DNA of 62,000 nt from Acanthaster planci (Eukaryota; Echinodermata; Asteroidea; Valvatida; Acanthasteridae). A program made the position numbers and the translations under genes. Below are positions 34,329 through 45,647 of this stretch, piece after piece (positions within the stretch are counted from its first letter, which is position 1; the number at the start of each line of letters is the position of its first letter). The stretch is taken from assembly GCF_001949145.1 (NCBI RefSeq), contig NW_019091391.1:1353303-1415302 (forward strand). Reading direction: 5' to 3'. Below the pieces are notes generated by a model. It saw only the letters and a list, made by a program, of their open reading frames with translations, was not told the origin of the DNA and ran no database searches.

Positions 34329-37007
34329 ATTGTAGTAGATGCGAAATGGAAGTGAGACGGCTTCTAAAATGACAAAATTACTCGAATGCATAACAAATAC
34401 AAAATCATATTTTGCAATTGGGTAAACTGCGTTACTGAATTTTCAAAAATCCACCAATCATTGCCAATTTTTTGCCTTGCACATATCTAAATACGGCATT
34501 GATAGTGTTGATAGTTTTCAAAATGCCGTCTTTGAAAAAGGTATTGTTATCTGTTTTGAGAAATGTAATTTTTGCCAGGATTATGCTACGTTAGGCCTAG
34601 CTAGTCTAAAACTGCACATGCATGTGCCCGGTAGAGCACATGACTGTCCGCAAATTAATTTTGACAAATCAACCCTCTTGGTTATGTGCACAACCTCCGC
34701 GCCACTGACCCACCTCAAGAACTTTATGTGTTTCAACTAGGCCCATTGTTTGTCAGATATGGGGGAACTATGGAACGCAAACCTTCAGCCATGCCCCGTG
34801 GTTATGTGATTCTACCTCCATGGGTTATCCAACACGAAAACAGACGATCGAAAGGACCAAACCGTCGGCCATCAATAAAAATTTACACACACACCACTTC
34901 CTTAAAACAAAGACCAGGAAGTTAAACTGCTGAACCCACCTATTAGTAGTTAGTCAGTAGTGTAAGTCCTACTGAAACTGAAACTTCCCCTTCCCGTGAT
35001 GGATCCGTGCTTAGTCTACACTTAGCTACGTGTAAATGCGGTGTGAATTAGATACTTGCTAGTCTACTTCCAGCTAGCTTCCTGCATGTCCCGGGCACGT
35101 GGAACTGGTGTTAATCTATTAACGAACGTGCATCTGATGGTTTTCGACAATGTGCATCCACACTGTTAAGCGCGCCAGTGATCCTTTAACATCAAGTGCA
35201 CTTTCTGTACCGTGAAAAAAGTGGGATTTTTCAGCAGTGCGGCGAATACCGGATGCACAAGGGATTTCCCGAAATAGACTGTCATCATCTAGACAGTTAA
35301 ACTTGACAAGTCGTTTGATATTCGTGTTTTCCATAACTTTGGTCGAAATTCATCGCTGCACTGTGGCTCTTGTGCAAGACCTCCACTTGTGAATGGCCGA
35401 CCATCTGCAAGTTGGGGGCGGGACAATCAACGTCCCCGAAGGTAGAAAGAGGGGTACACCCGCCTGGATCGCAGAGATACTAACTTGAAACCAAATCAGT
35501 CTCCAACTTGGTACCAAATCTAGACGGTAGTCAGTCACAAAACCCGTATACTCGGTCAGAAGTCAAAATGAAACTTGCGAGTGAAACAAATTCTGAGAAG
35601 TTATAAGTATAGGCCTCTTTAGAACAAAGAGAAGTTTATGAAGTGTTGCACATATCAGGGCCATCCGGATACTGGTTTTAATTATTTCAAGATGACGTAT
35701 ATTTATAAGGCCAAATACCTCTTACGGAATTCCAACAACTTATTTCTGTCACGGTACACTTGCCCATCAAGTAAACTAAACTGGGTGAATTTAAATCATG
35801 AAACCCGGGCGCACTGTCCCTTAGACTAACGGATGATCATCCTGATGGCTAAGTCTACTTTTTTCAGCTTGTCTGGAACAGAGGCGCAGTCCAGGGTCTT
35901 CTCATAGATAAGGGGAAAGAGGGGCAATTATTCCGGGGCAAGGACAGTTGCCCCCTTCTACTCCCCTGGCAGATGGACAGTTCTTTCATGAAACGCGTAT
36001 CAACAAACTACAGATGCCGTGACGACGCCCCCCCCTAAAAAAAAACCTCCGTGGGATGGAGGCCGGGGCGCAAAAGAGTTTCCCAGGATTAGGCAGATGC
36101 CCCCTTGTCCCCCACCCCACCTTCTTGGCTATGCTCTGGAATGGTAACCTGACCCAAGTCCTCTTCTTTATGATCCGGGCAATACCCACACTCCAAACAA
36201 GTCAACTTGTTCTCACTTTCGGAGTGATATAATCGAGGCTCGTCCCAAGCCAGTGCTGGGCTCTATTCTCCGAAACCGGACAAAAATCACCCCTTCATTC
36301 AGGTGCATACAGGCCCACTCTTTGTCAGCCACAGCTATTTTGCAAGCTGGTATTGAACTCTAAGTAGATTTTACGGACTCGGAACTCGACTCGGAGCGGC
36401 TTGGTGGGCAGAAAGATCAGAGTCTGATTTCCGGAAACTCGCTGACTTGGAAATGCAGGGGGAAAAAATTAGAATCACTGGCAAAATATGCCAGTTCGTG
36501 ACTAAACAACAGAAACAAAAGAACAAAACAAAACAAATGAACATGCATATACCGACAGGGAACTTTAATATAGGGCGAATGACTGATAAACCTATGTTGC
36601 AGGCCCTTCAATATCAGTAGGCCTAAATTTGCCTGCACAAACGTCGACAGAATCACAATTTGTAGGCTGGCAAATTCTCTGTTATCAGAGCATTCTGTGG
36701 CATGTGGACTGGATGGTTTGTAAAAAAAAAAAGAAAAAAGAGGAAGGAATCCACCAACAGGACTGTCGGGTATTTCTGAAATAGACCAAACGGGACCACC
36801 CAAATTGCTATATTTTCAAAATGACGATGAGTCTCATAACTCTTTGACGAGGTGATCATCTGCAAAAGTCACCACTTAAAAAATGATGAAAGTTGAAAGG
36901 AAAACGAAAGAAGAGGAAATGAGCTTTAGTTTTGTATGGTGTCTTGAACACTTGAGAAATAAGCATTTTTCCTGTTTGTTTGAAGTGGGGTGTTTTGCCA
37001 ATTACAG
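34329..37007. other. Region between the divergent MLKL-like gene and its truncated paralogue
   Basis: No intact coding exon is recognised. A 5'UTR splice acceptor for the MLKL-like gene is likely at 34364 (minus). The upstream exon and promoter are not placed; an ISRE-like site lies at 34974-34985. A minus-strand open stretch at 35334-35119 has no recognisable domain. Confidence 0.45.
34974..34985 (+). promoter_or_regulatory. ISRE-like (IRF-type) site upstream of the MLKL-like gene
   Basis: GAAACTGAAACT fits the GAAANNGAAACY consensus bound by interferon regulatory factors. It lies 646 bp upstream of the MLKL-like start codon, in the region expected to hold the promoter. A single 12-bp match can arise by chance, so function is only suggested. 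Confidence 0.4.
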
Positions 37008-38397
37008 ATTATATACCGGTCTGAAAGCAGAATTGTCGCTGGACGGGGCCCTTGGTGTGTATCGGGTCTACCACCACTACCTGGGAAAACCGCCAAGCCT
37101 GGGCATCTCCAGCCTGAGATTTCTGGTGGCAGAGAATTGGAAAGTCAAGGTACGTTTGCCATGTAGCGTGTTTCTCCTAAAAGCTGGTACCGGGCTCAGG
37201 TTATGACAGGAAGTTACAAGTACAGTTTCAGGAAGATATTTACAATGCCACTCAAAACTGTATTCATTTACACCGCTGTCGTGTTCATGGATAAATTTCT
37301 AACCAGTGTCAAAACGCGGAGACTCGGTTTTTGGCGCCGTTTGGCTCGTGTGTGGTGAAGATTAATTGACCCTCACCCAAAAGGTGACGAAAAGAGGACA
37401 ATGGCAATTTAAAAACAACAACAACTTCATAATTTAGTCCCCTCCCATAACTATATCTAAGACCTGCCTGAGGTTGTCCGTGCCCTAAAATGATTTAGTG
37501 ACGAAAAACTTTAGTGATGGTGCACCTGAAAGTCGTCAGCATTGAATCCCGTTGATTTGTAGCAGACCTTGACCAACACAGAAATCTACGTCGCTCTGAA
37601 ATGGAATTGATCAAATAACTTGCTTTCATCTTGTCATACTGTTTATTCCCACAAATCCTTCAGATATCTATCGCGGGATTTCCCGAGTTTTTACACGTTT
37701 GTAAGTAAACGGGTAAAAACATTAGAATTTTCTACTGCAAATTCATAAAACTGTCTGCATATTTTATATGGGCTATAGTTCTGGTTAAGTTCTGTCCTAC
37801 GCAAAGATACCTTGAGCTTGACGACCCATACGGTGGAAGAATGCTAGGCCTACCTATAACCCACGAACCTCCGTGCTCTACGAACATTGTTAACGTGAAC
37901 GTCTTCCCTGTCTTGTTTACTCGCACTAATTTCTACGAGGGTACACCGATGAGGACATTGTCAATCTTGTCCTGCGTAAACAGGGCAAGCTCCCGCTGAC
38001 AGTGTTCCGAGATTGCCCGGCTGGTTTCATGGAGGTGATCGACAAGTGCCGGGGGTTCAACCCTGCCTCATCAAGACCGACAGCCAGCGGTTAGTCGATC
38101 ATTTCAGATGTATCACACGGCAATGTAATAACAGAGCCAACGACAATTCGCTTTATCAAACAGTGGTCACATTCCAGGCAGTCGCGTCCTTAAAACTTTC
38201 CTCTGACTTTTTTGGCGCTAAATTGGAGTCAAATTTGTTTCCTTTGCAGAGGTCGTGGACAAGCTCCAAAAGTTGAGAGGTAAGTCCACTTTAAAATACC
38301 TTAACAGAAAACCGAAAGATTTTCAGGTCGTTAGGGTCGGACTCAACCTAGTGGTTTTTTTTCTTTTCTCACAGCGTCCATGCCGGATGAGAAATAG
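37008..38397 (+). pseudogene. Truncated paralogue of the MLKL-like gene (3' exons only)
   Basis: Four plus-strand exons match the MLKL-like gene. 37008-37149 contains LDGALGVYRVY and ends AAG before GTACGT. 37940-38089 contains GYTDEDIVNLVL and FNPASSRPTAS. 38250-38279 encodes EVVDKLQKLR, and 38375-38397 ends MPDEK-stop. The last three keep the lengths and phases of their counterparts (141, 30 and 26 nt there; 150, 30 and 23 nt here). In the first exon the HQDL catalytic segment of the intact gene is replaced by GISS, and the exon starts within what is one longer exon in the other gene. I found no counterpart of the helical N-terminus, the Gly loop, the DVG/SPE exon or the 50-nt exon. Most likely a pseudogene; a short expressed gene with diverged exons is the alternative. 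Confidence 0.7.
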
Positions 38398-39969
38398 CTT
38401 GGATCAACAGAGTTGAGCCTGAGGTGACCAACACGACTGGATATTCACCAGAGCTGACATCATCCATTCTATTACCCAATCTTGCATTCTGGCTTTTCGA
38501 ATTGCTTTTAATTTTTACTTAATGTACTATACGCTTGTCCGGGTTTAGGGCAGACCAGCAAGACGCACTTCATAAAAGCATCTGAGAGCATAAGTTTCGA
38601 CAAAATATCCCTCTGAACTAGCATGTAAAGTTGTAAATAGCTGGCTAAAGCATCTTTCACTGTCATCATTTTTTGCCATTTCTGCTTCAAATTTGCAATT
38701 GTACTCTTGCAGCTTTGTACGGTATTTTCACTGAAGTGCTGTTGTGGTTTGACGTGGTGTGCCGTGGGGCACGTGATTGCAAGACTCGTTTGTATTGTTG
38801 AGTACCATCGTTGATGTATTAAAATGGATTACTGCTGGTATTGGTGGGCCAAAGTCGAGCAACATTAAACAAATGTGCGAAATTAAGTAGGAAAATGTAC
38901 AAAGATTTAAACAAAAAGAATAGATTTAAAAAGGAAATCTCTTCCCACAACATCCACTCAAAAATAAGGAATGGGAAAGTAGTTACGTATTTATTTATAA
39001 ACCTCAGCTTATTGTACACGGGTGACTTCTCCATTCTGTCCATAGAGGTATCTGCCCAAACCCTCCCAAACCATTCAGAATCCATTGAAAAGATCTGAGA
39101 ATTTGGAAGACTGAGATGTGCAACATAATCCGTATTACTTAAAGGGGCTTTGATGTTTCTTTATGAGTACGGGGTGCAATGAAAGCACCTCTTGTTATGG
39201 TCCACCACCTTGGTAACAATGTCTTTGGAACTTGACAAATTCCCTTGTTACAACAGTGGCGTAGAAGATTCTGTAGGATTTGTGTCAGTTTCAAGACAAG
39301 CGACAAGTGGTTTAGCATTTAACCACTGTTAGATATCGCTGAGCGACACTACTTGAACTCAAAAGAAGGATACCTGATGCAGAGTGCCAACACCAAACAT
39401 TGATTGACAACAAACTCATAAGTGGTTTACGAATCAATGTTAAAAGTGCCGCTTTAAAATGCAAGAGATAATGGCCGAATTCCTACACATCAATTGGGCA
39501 AATTTAATTATAATTAAAGTCTTCTGCTAGACCATGCATATTTGTTGCGCTTACTTTTATTTAATTAATTGTCTGAAAGTCTGTCTGAAAGTTCTTTTCT
39601 TATAAATCTGTATGCAGGACAATTATTTTTCACTAGACAGTGGGCAGTTGACTTGATACTGGATCAACATCAAATTCAACCCGGGGAAATTTTCAAGCTC
39701 AAAACAGATGACATAAGAGTTTTTGCGCAGACTGATGTATAAAATTTTGACTAAATAAAAGTTAAACTACATGAGGAAGAAAACTTACAATTATTCAACA
39801 ATTGTTAACAGTTAAATCAAGTACACTGTAACAGAATTCAATTTCTCAGCCATGTGTAAAGTAAAACATGGATATGCTGTGGTACACATACAGCGACCCT
39901 CTATACCCCTTGATCTGCCCCGGAGTAGTCTTCATCTGACATAGGTCATCCACCTCTAATTCACAGTGG
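38398..39969. other. Intergenic stretch between convergent genes
   Basis: No coding exon is recognised. It should contain the 3' end of the GAR1 transcript from the minus strand; possible minus-strand AATAAA signals lie near 39556-39561 and 38989. Confidence 0.45.
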
Positions 39970-42817
39970 TCATCGTCCACCTCGGTTGAAACCTTCGGTT
40001 GATGAAAACAAAATGAGAAAAGGGCAATTTGTTTAAACAAAAAAAAATACAAGTTCTGCAATCCTACATTTTGGTGACCTAACAAGAAATATTTTGCCAT
40101 CCCTTTGTCAATCTGAATATCTGGTGCATCTGAAATGGTGCTTCAGATAATAAAGCGGTAGTTGAGCTCTTACAGAAAAAACCAAAGCGTAGAAAATCTT
40201 CCAAGCAGAATGGTATCCCATTTTCCCGCATCTATTGTATTCTTTAGTTTGTAATATATTCCAAAAAGCAACAGGAAAATTGCAAGCTTAAAATTGGCAG
40301 TTTATGTCGAGGACCATAGAAAGTTAATAGGAAATCTTAAAACTGTTAAACACGCTTACCCCTAGAAAAACTGCCTCTTCCCCGCCCTCCTCGGAATCCT
40401 CTGTCACCTCCTCCGCCCCACCCACGGAATCCACCACCACCTCCTCGACCCCCTGGAGGAAATATCAATCAAAAGGACCCCGTCTAACTAAAAGACACAA
40501 CTTATATTATATGCAACAAGGTCAAACACACTACCCCATTAATTTCTTTACCACATACTGACCAATTAGGCCATAGCTGCTGATCACAAATGACATTCAT
40601 TACATAGCAAGATGGGTGTTGCCAGGGTTTTTCCGGGGAATTCTTCTTTGGTGGGGGAGAGTTTTGTTTCCTGCCATGCAGGAATAGTTTTCAGAAACTT
40701 TTTCAGTTGCAAGTCTCAAACGACCAAAAATTTCATTTCAGAAATACCCACAGTATTTGTTCCCAATTTCAATTTCTACAAACTTTTCAGTCACCAAAGG
40801 ACACAGGCAAATGAACCGTTGCTCATCTCTTTCCATACGTTCTGACATACACCTACCTCTGCCCCTCGCTCCGCCCCCTCTTCCCTGCCCCCGTCCCCGA
40901 GGACCGCCCCTTTTCTGGACTGAGCCGGGGGGCTTTGGAAGGAAGCGCTGCAATGGCAGGAGCTTCATGGGATCAATGTAAAGCTAAAGGAAAAATTTTG
41001 AAAAATAAAACGATGAAATTGGAGAACTGACCAAAACATAGAAGAAAATCCTCATTCCTAATTCTTATTTCAAAATTCTGTCGAGACAAAGATGGTACTT
41101 AAGTTTATGGATTAAAATAGACTTGATCACAGCAACAATAAGACTTTACCTTCTGTTCTTTGCTGAATGAAGACACTTTCATGTTCTCTGACATCTTGAC
41201 TGAAAAGTACTGTAGTGTAAAGTCAAGGCAGCAATATTTTTGTACTGTGGAATGGACAAGCCAACAATGGGACAACTTTCCAAAAAAGTCTCTTTCACAT
41301 TGGAACATGCTACACACTTTTGCATCTTGCTACAAGGTTAAGACTTCTGAATATCATGCTTTGAGAAAAATGTCTAGTGCACTTTTTTCTGTAAATAAAT
41401 GATCCTGTTGGCTCTCTGAGGGTCAAGGGGTAAGACAAAACAAGGATACATAGTCGGTGAGATGTCCGAAGATCTCGTCCACCTTCCCGATCTGCTCCTT
41501 GTTGCCGAGGAAGATGGGCGCATTGAAGTAAGGGATCTTTTCATGGGTTCCCTTCACTACCATGTCGTCCTGGCAAGGATGCAAGTAAGAGCCTACCTCT
41601 AGACGGGTTCGAAAAAAGAGGAAGCTGAGTGATTGGATTAAGTCAGCGATCCTTTCTACCTGAATCTCTCTGGCTTCACAACCACTAAAATGTCCAATTG
41701 AGGAAATTAGTTTACAGCAGGCTAGGTTACTGATGATGCACAATACATTTCTACCTTCTCCTTCAGAATGTTTGATCAGCCCAGACTAACAGATTCCTAT
41801 CTTCAACCAAAAATGATACTGTAGGTTCTGCTGCTCCAGAAGCAGATTAAGTCAGGTAGTAGAGGTCCAAGAAACTATGGAGCTTGATGCTGTTTTGGCC
41901 CAAACTTTGTTCACTGACGCAACTCTGTCCAGTGCCTACAGATACTTGGAACAAGCCCAACTATGGCTTGACTGACAAAGTAGGGAATGCCTAAAGTGGG
42001 TTATCTTGCGCAACTTGGGGAAAAAGATGCCATGAAATAAAATTGCCAGAACTAAGCTGTTGAAAGATATGAACAAGGGAAACGAGCGGAACATACTAAT
42101 AGATGAAACAGTTTAACACTAACCCTTCTAAATGCACCAGAATGCACCAGCGGTAAAAATTGTTGCAAGTTGGTGCATTTAGCAGACAACACAAGTCTTC
42201 TGGTGGTATGCATTCTGGTGCATTTAGCAGGCTTGGTGTTTACGCCCTAGCAACTAGTGCACCAGAATGCACTGGTGCAATCCGGTGCATTTAGCAGGGT
42301 AGCTAGTGGTACCAAGAGCGACCTAAATTAGTTCACTGCACAATGCACCAATATGCACCAGTGCATACTGGTGCATTTAGCAGGGTACCCATGTGAGGTT
42401 TGGTGCATTTAGCAGGTTCCTTGGCAAATACCCCTTGGGGTTAGGGTTAATCAACTCAACTATGTAAAGAAATACATTTACAGCTGGTGAAAGGCCAAGT
42501 TAGGCTGACCCATGAGGGCACAAGGCAAAGTTGACATGGTTGAGACAATGAACAAAGTCTGGGACATAATGAAGGTTAAGAAAGACACACACACAGACTG
42601 AAAATGCCCAGAATGACTACTCACCTACTACTTCCTCTGGTGGTCCAAAGCTTTGCCCAAATCCCCCTCGTCCACCTCCCCTGCCACCACGCCCTCCTCG
42701 GAACCCCCCACCCCCTCTGCCACCACCCCTTCCCCCTCTGTTGCTACCCCTGCCACCCCCTCCCCCACGATAGCCACCTCCCCCTCTCCAGTTCCCCCCG
42801 CCCCCTTGGTAGCTCAT
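39970..42817 (-). CDS. GAR1: H/ACA ribonucleoprotein subunit GAR1, six coding exons, 214 aa
   Basis: Coding exons, 5' to 3': 42817-42625, 41598-41450, 41209-41150, 40983-40857, 40452-40360 and 39992-39970 (TGA). Phases agree throughout; total 645 nt. Residues 1-55 form an N-terminal RGG/GGF domain. The conserved core follows (64-150): [62 protein letters not shown] second RGG-rich domain fills 155-214 and ends FNRGGR. This is the GAR1 plan and close to the usual length. GAR1 is a nucleolar core protein of H/ACA snoRNPs, acting with dyskerin, NHP2 and NOP10 in pseudouridylation, rRNA processing and telomerase. The donor at 41449 (TAT before GTATCC) is the weakest site but is required by the core sequence. 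A 5'UTR acceptor lies at 42843; a matching CAG/GTAGGT donor at 44912 would place the first exon close to 45 kb. Confidence 0.93.
42113..42450. mobile_element. TTAA-flanked element containing a TGGTGCATTTAGCAGG minisatellite
   Basis: The segment starts TTAACACTAACCC and ends GGGTTAGGGTTAA, so near-matching ends (CACTAACCC against CCCTAACCC) lie between two TTAA tetranucleotides. Inside, GGTGCATTTAGCAG recurs about five times and its complement TGCACCAGAATGCACC two or three times, so the interior can fold back. It lies in GAR1 intron 1 of the coding region. Boundaries fit a piggyBac-type non-autonomous element, but the ends are short. Confidence 0.45.
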
Positions 42818-43844
42818 TTCACCACAGTCTGAACTTTTTGTTCTGCAGAAAAAGGTATGACAATATTCAGTGCAGTTCAACTAGAGAGTGAAAGTGACAA
42901 GTATTTCCGGAAGAAATTAAACTTACAATATACAGAAATGAGGTCTTAAAGTTCATGCATGGAACATATCAAAATACGGAGAAAATAAAGCACAACCCTG
43001 TCATTTGTGTCAAACATCCAAGCTGTTTTTTTACTGTAGCGCTGTTCAAAACTGGACAGTGTCAGTCTCAGACAAAAGGACTGACAGGCAGTGCTCTTTA
43101 TAATGATGATCCTAAAAAAGTTGAAGTTTGCATGATATTATACTTACCAATAAGGGTGCTAGTGGGAAAAAAATTCCATAGTTACAGCATCGTACAACCA
43201 CACACAGGCCCCTAACCATTGCCAATCTACACTGTTTACAATCTACAATGTTTTAGATTCCACCTTGCCTGCGAACACTGCTTTCAAAGCACTGGGAGCC
43301 AGGTTCAATGCATAAACTTAGAGATATCTCTGTCTCGTGGTAAATGTCAATTCTGCACGCCATATAGGGACCAGCACTAGGCCTAATGAGGGAAAATATT
43401 ATATCCCCCCATGGCCGCTACTTCATGCCTGTAGCCGTAGCCTCCATATAGTACCACCAATCATGTGCAAACATACCAAATATTTTAACATCATGCAATG
43501 CAATCGTTTGAGTTTAACCTTAAGAGTCATTCCATGAGGTTGGGGCACAATTTGTGACAGTGTCCTTGTTACACAACGTTACATGGGTAACCATGGTAAC
43601 TTTTAACATCTGTCATGACCTGTAGAGTAGGTCATTTGCTCTGTAAAAATAACTTACACCTAACAATGTCAAGTAAAGGCTTTGTATTCAGCCTTGCTCT
43701 TGCAAGATGTATAATAATGTCAATTTGGAATCCACATGCAGGGAAATAGCTGTTCATTTTTACGGAACAGGGCTTAACAACTGACACCGTCACAAATTGT
43801 GCCCAACCTCATCTAGTGACCCTTTATTAAGTTATACGTAAACA

Positions 43845-44219
43845 TGTTATACCCCAACTATAGCATCAGTCCCAACTATAATTGAGCCTGTCCCAACTAT
43901 GGTTGGGCCCGTCCCAACTATAGTGCTACAGTTGGGCCGGCCCAACTACAGCAGAGGGGTCCAGTATGCATGATGTGACCAGCATGTGCCAAAGTCGTAT
44001 TGTTTACAAATGTCATGTCATTGGTCATAGGGCTAGATGCACAGATGAAGTGCCACATTTTGAATGAATTGTGTCACGTGTGAGACACGTTGACTTGGAT
44101 AATGTTTAGACATTTTCCACAGGCATTGATCAACAATAGTTGGGCCAGCCCAACTGCAGCACTACAGTTGGGACTGTCCCAACTATAGTTGGGGCTTATG
44201 CTAAAGTTGGGGCACAACA
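43845..44219. mobile_element. Non-autonomous inverted-repeat element, family M1, copy 2
   Basis: The ends TGTTATACCCCAACTATAG and, reverse complemented, TGTTGTGCCCCAACTTTAG form an imperfect terminal inverted repeat of about 22 bp. The interior has repeated CCCAACTATAGT/GTTGGGCC motifs and the same central core as the copy at 28714-29033. No coding capacity. Confidence 0.8.
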
Positions 44220-44479
44220 AACACACTAGGACAACTACTACTAGAAGAACTAGCACTAGCACTCTATAGCTCTGGCAGTATATATAGTACTGACAATAAG
44301 GTCATAGGTCTACTTGTCTACCCGGCCCCTAGATGTCAGATGTGGGCCCAGGTTCGTCATCTGCCGCACTTCTGCAAACCCCAGTCAGGGCCCAGGGGTC
44401 AGCGTGTAGATCTAGGCATAGTCTTAGAAGTTAGAGCAAGTCATCTGGTCATGTGCCATTGTAAATGAGTCTTCATTAA

Positions 44480-44829
44480 CCCTCCTATGCTGAAGTCACT
44501 CTTTGGGTCACTTGGTAAACACCTCAAAGAGGCACAGCCATGACAGCTGAGTTGTGTTGTGCACTGCATCAACAGTCCCTCACAGGAATATCAGATTGCA
44601 CTTTTGTGCTGTGCAGGAACTGTGCTTCACTGTTTCATGTGCATAATTGTGCAGTAAACCAAATGCAGAGAAGAGGACTGCACAAAAGACCCTGTGTCAG
44701 TTTGTGCTGGCATCTAACCGTGTACACACTGAACCTGTGCATGTTTGTCATGATGTAGAAAATACATGCACAAAAGTAACTGTGGGTACTCGTGCACAGG
44801 CCTATTTTTGCTGTAAAACCAAAGGAGGG
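44480..44829. mobile_element. piggyBac-type MITE
   Basis: A TTAA at 44476-44479 is followed by CCCTCCTATG; the other end is CAAAGGAGGG followed by TTAA at 44830-44833. TTAA target duplication plus C-rich short inverted ends is the hallmark of piggyBac-like elements. The 350-bp interior has no transposase. Confidence 0.6.
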
Positions 44830-45217
44830 TTAATGCTCAGTGATAGTGGAATTGATAAGAATGCCTTCTGTCACAGTTCGTCAAAACAGCGTGGAAAAAC
44901 AAGCGACCTACCTGAATGAAAAATATACAGACAAACATTCACAATACCTCTGCTCCTCTACACTAAGTAATAATTCGAATATATCTCAATAATTCTGCGC
45001 GACAAATCCACGTGCCGAATAATAACGCGAAGCGTCGTTCATGCCCGTTGTGTACGGAAAACACGTTAGTCTTGATCTAGTGCCATGAATGGGATTTGCA
45101 AGGGGATTCAGAAAGGCATGAATGGTAACCAGACTACTTATTTAGACTGGCTCCTTGTTCGTCGAAATGTCGATGAGACTTGTGAAGTTGTCGGTGCTAG
45201 CACTAGTGACGCGTCAC

Positions 45218-45316
45218 NNNNNNNNNNNNNNNNNNNNNNNNNNNNNNNNNNNNNNNNNNNNNNNNNNNNNNNNNNNNNNNNNNNNNNNNNNNNNNNNNNN
45301 NNNNNNNNNNNNNNNN
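45218..45316. other. Assembly gap (run of N)
   Basis: About 99 N bases. The gap lies in the presumed promoter region between the divergent GAR1 and inhibitor genes. Confidence 0.99.
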
Positions 45317-45647
45317 TGCACTACCGTCAGTCGTCACTAACGCAATGCCAACTTAGTGACTCCTCGTCTGATGCTCACCGCTGATGTGACGGACTGAATT
45401 GTCATCAACGATTATTGGTCATATCCTGTTTGCATTGTCGGGAAGTAATTTGTCAAGTACTGAAGCCAAACTTATCAAAATCTTTCCCCTGTCTGCTTCA
45501 GTGCTTGTCCCTTGACTTGCGAACAGTACTTCTTCAACTTTTGTCCATTTGGAGCATTGGGGACCGGGAGAAGGTCTTACGTTAGGCAGGGCAGAGCAAG
45601 CATACACTGCAGAAAAGCCGTCACTTCACATGCCTGATCTGCCAAAC

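Noticed and set aside
33875-34335. Other frames over the first MLKL-like exon
   Set aside because: Shadows of the helical-bundle reading, which alone joins in phase to the next exon.
35119-35334. Minus-strand 71-codon open frame as a gene
   Set aside because: No recognisable domain and no splice context linking it to neighbours; may be 5'UTR or intergenic.
42604-42891. His/Pro/Leu-rich plus-strand open frame
   Set aside because: It is the antisense of the GAR1 RGG-coding exon; Gly/Arg codons read backwards give Pro-rich sequence.
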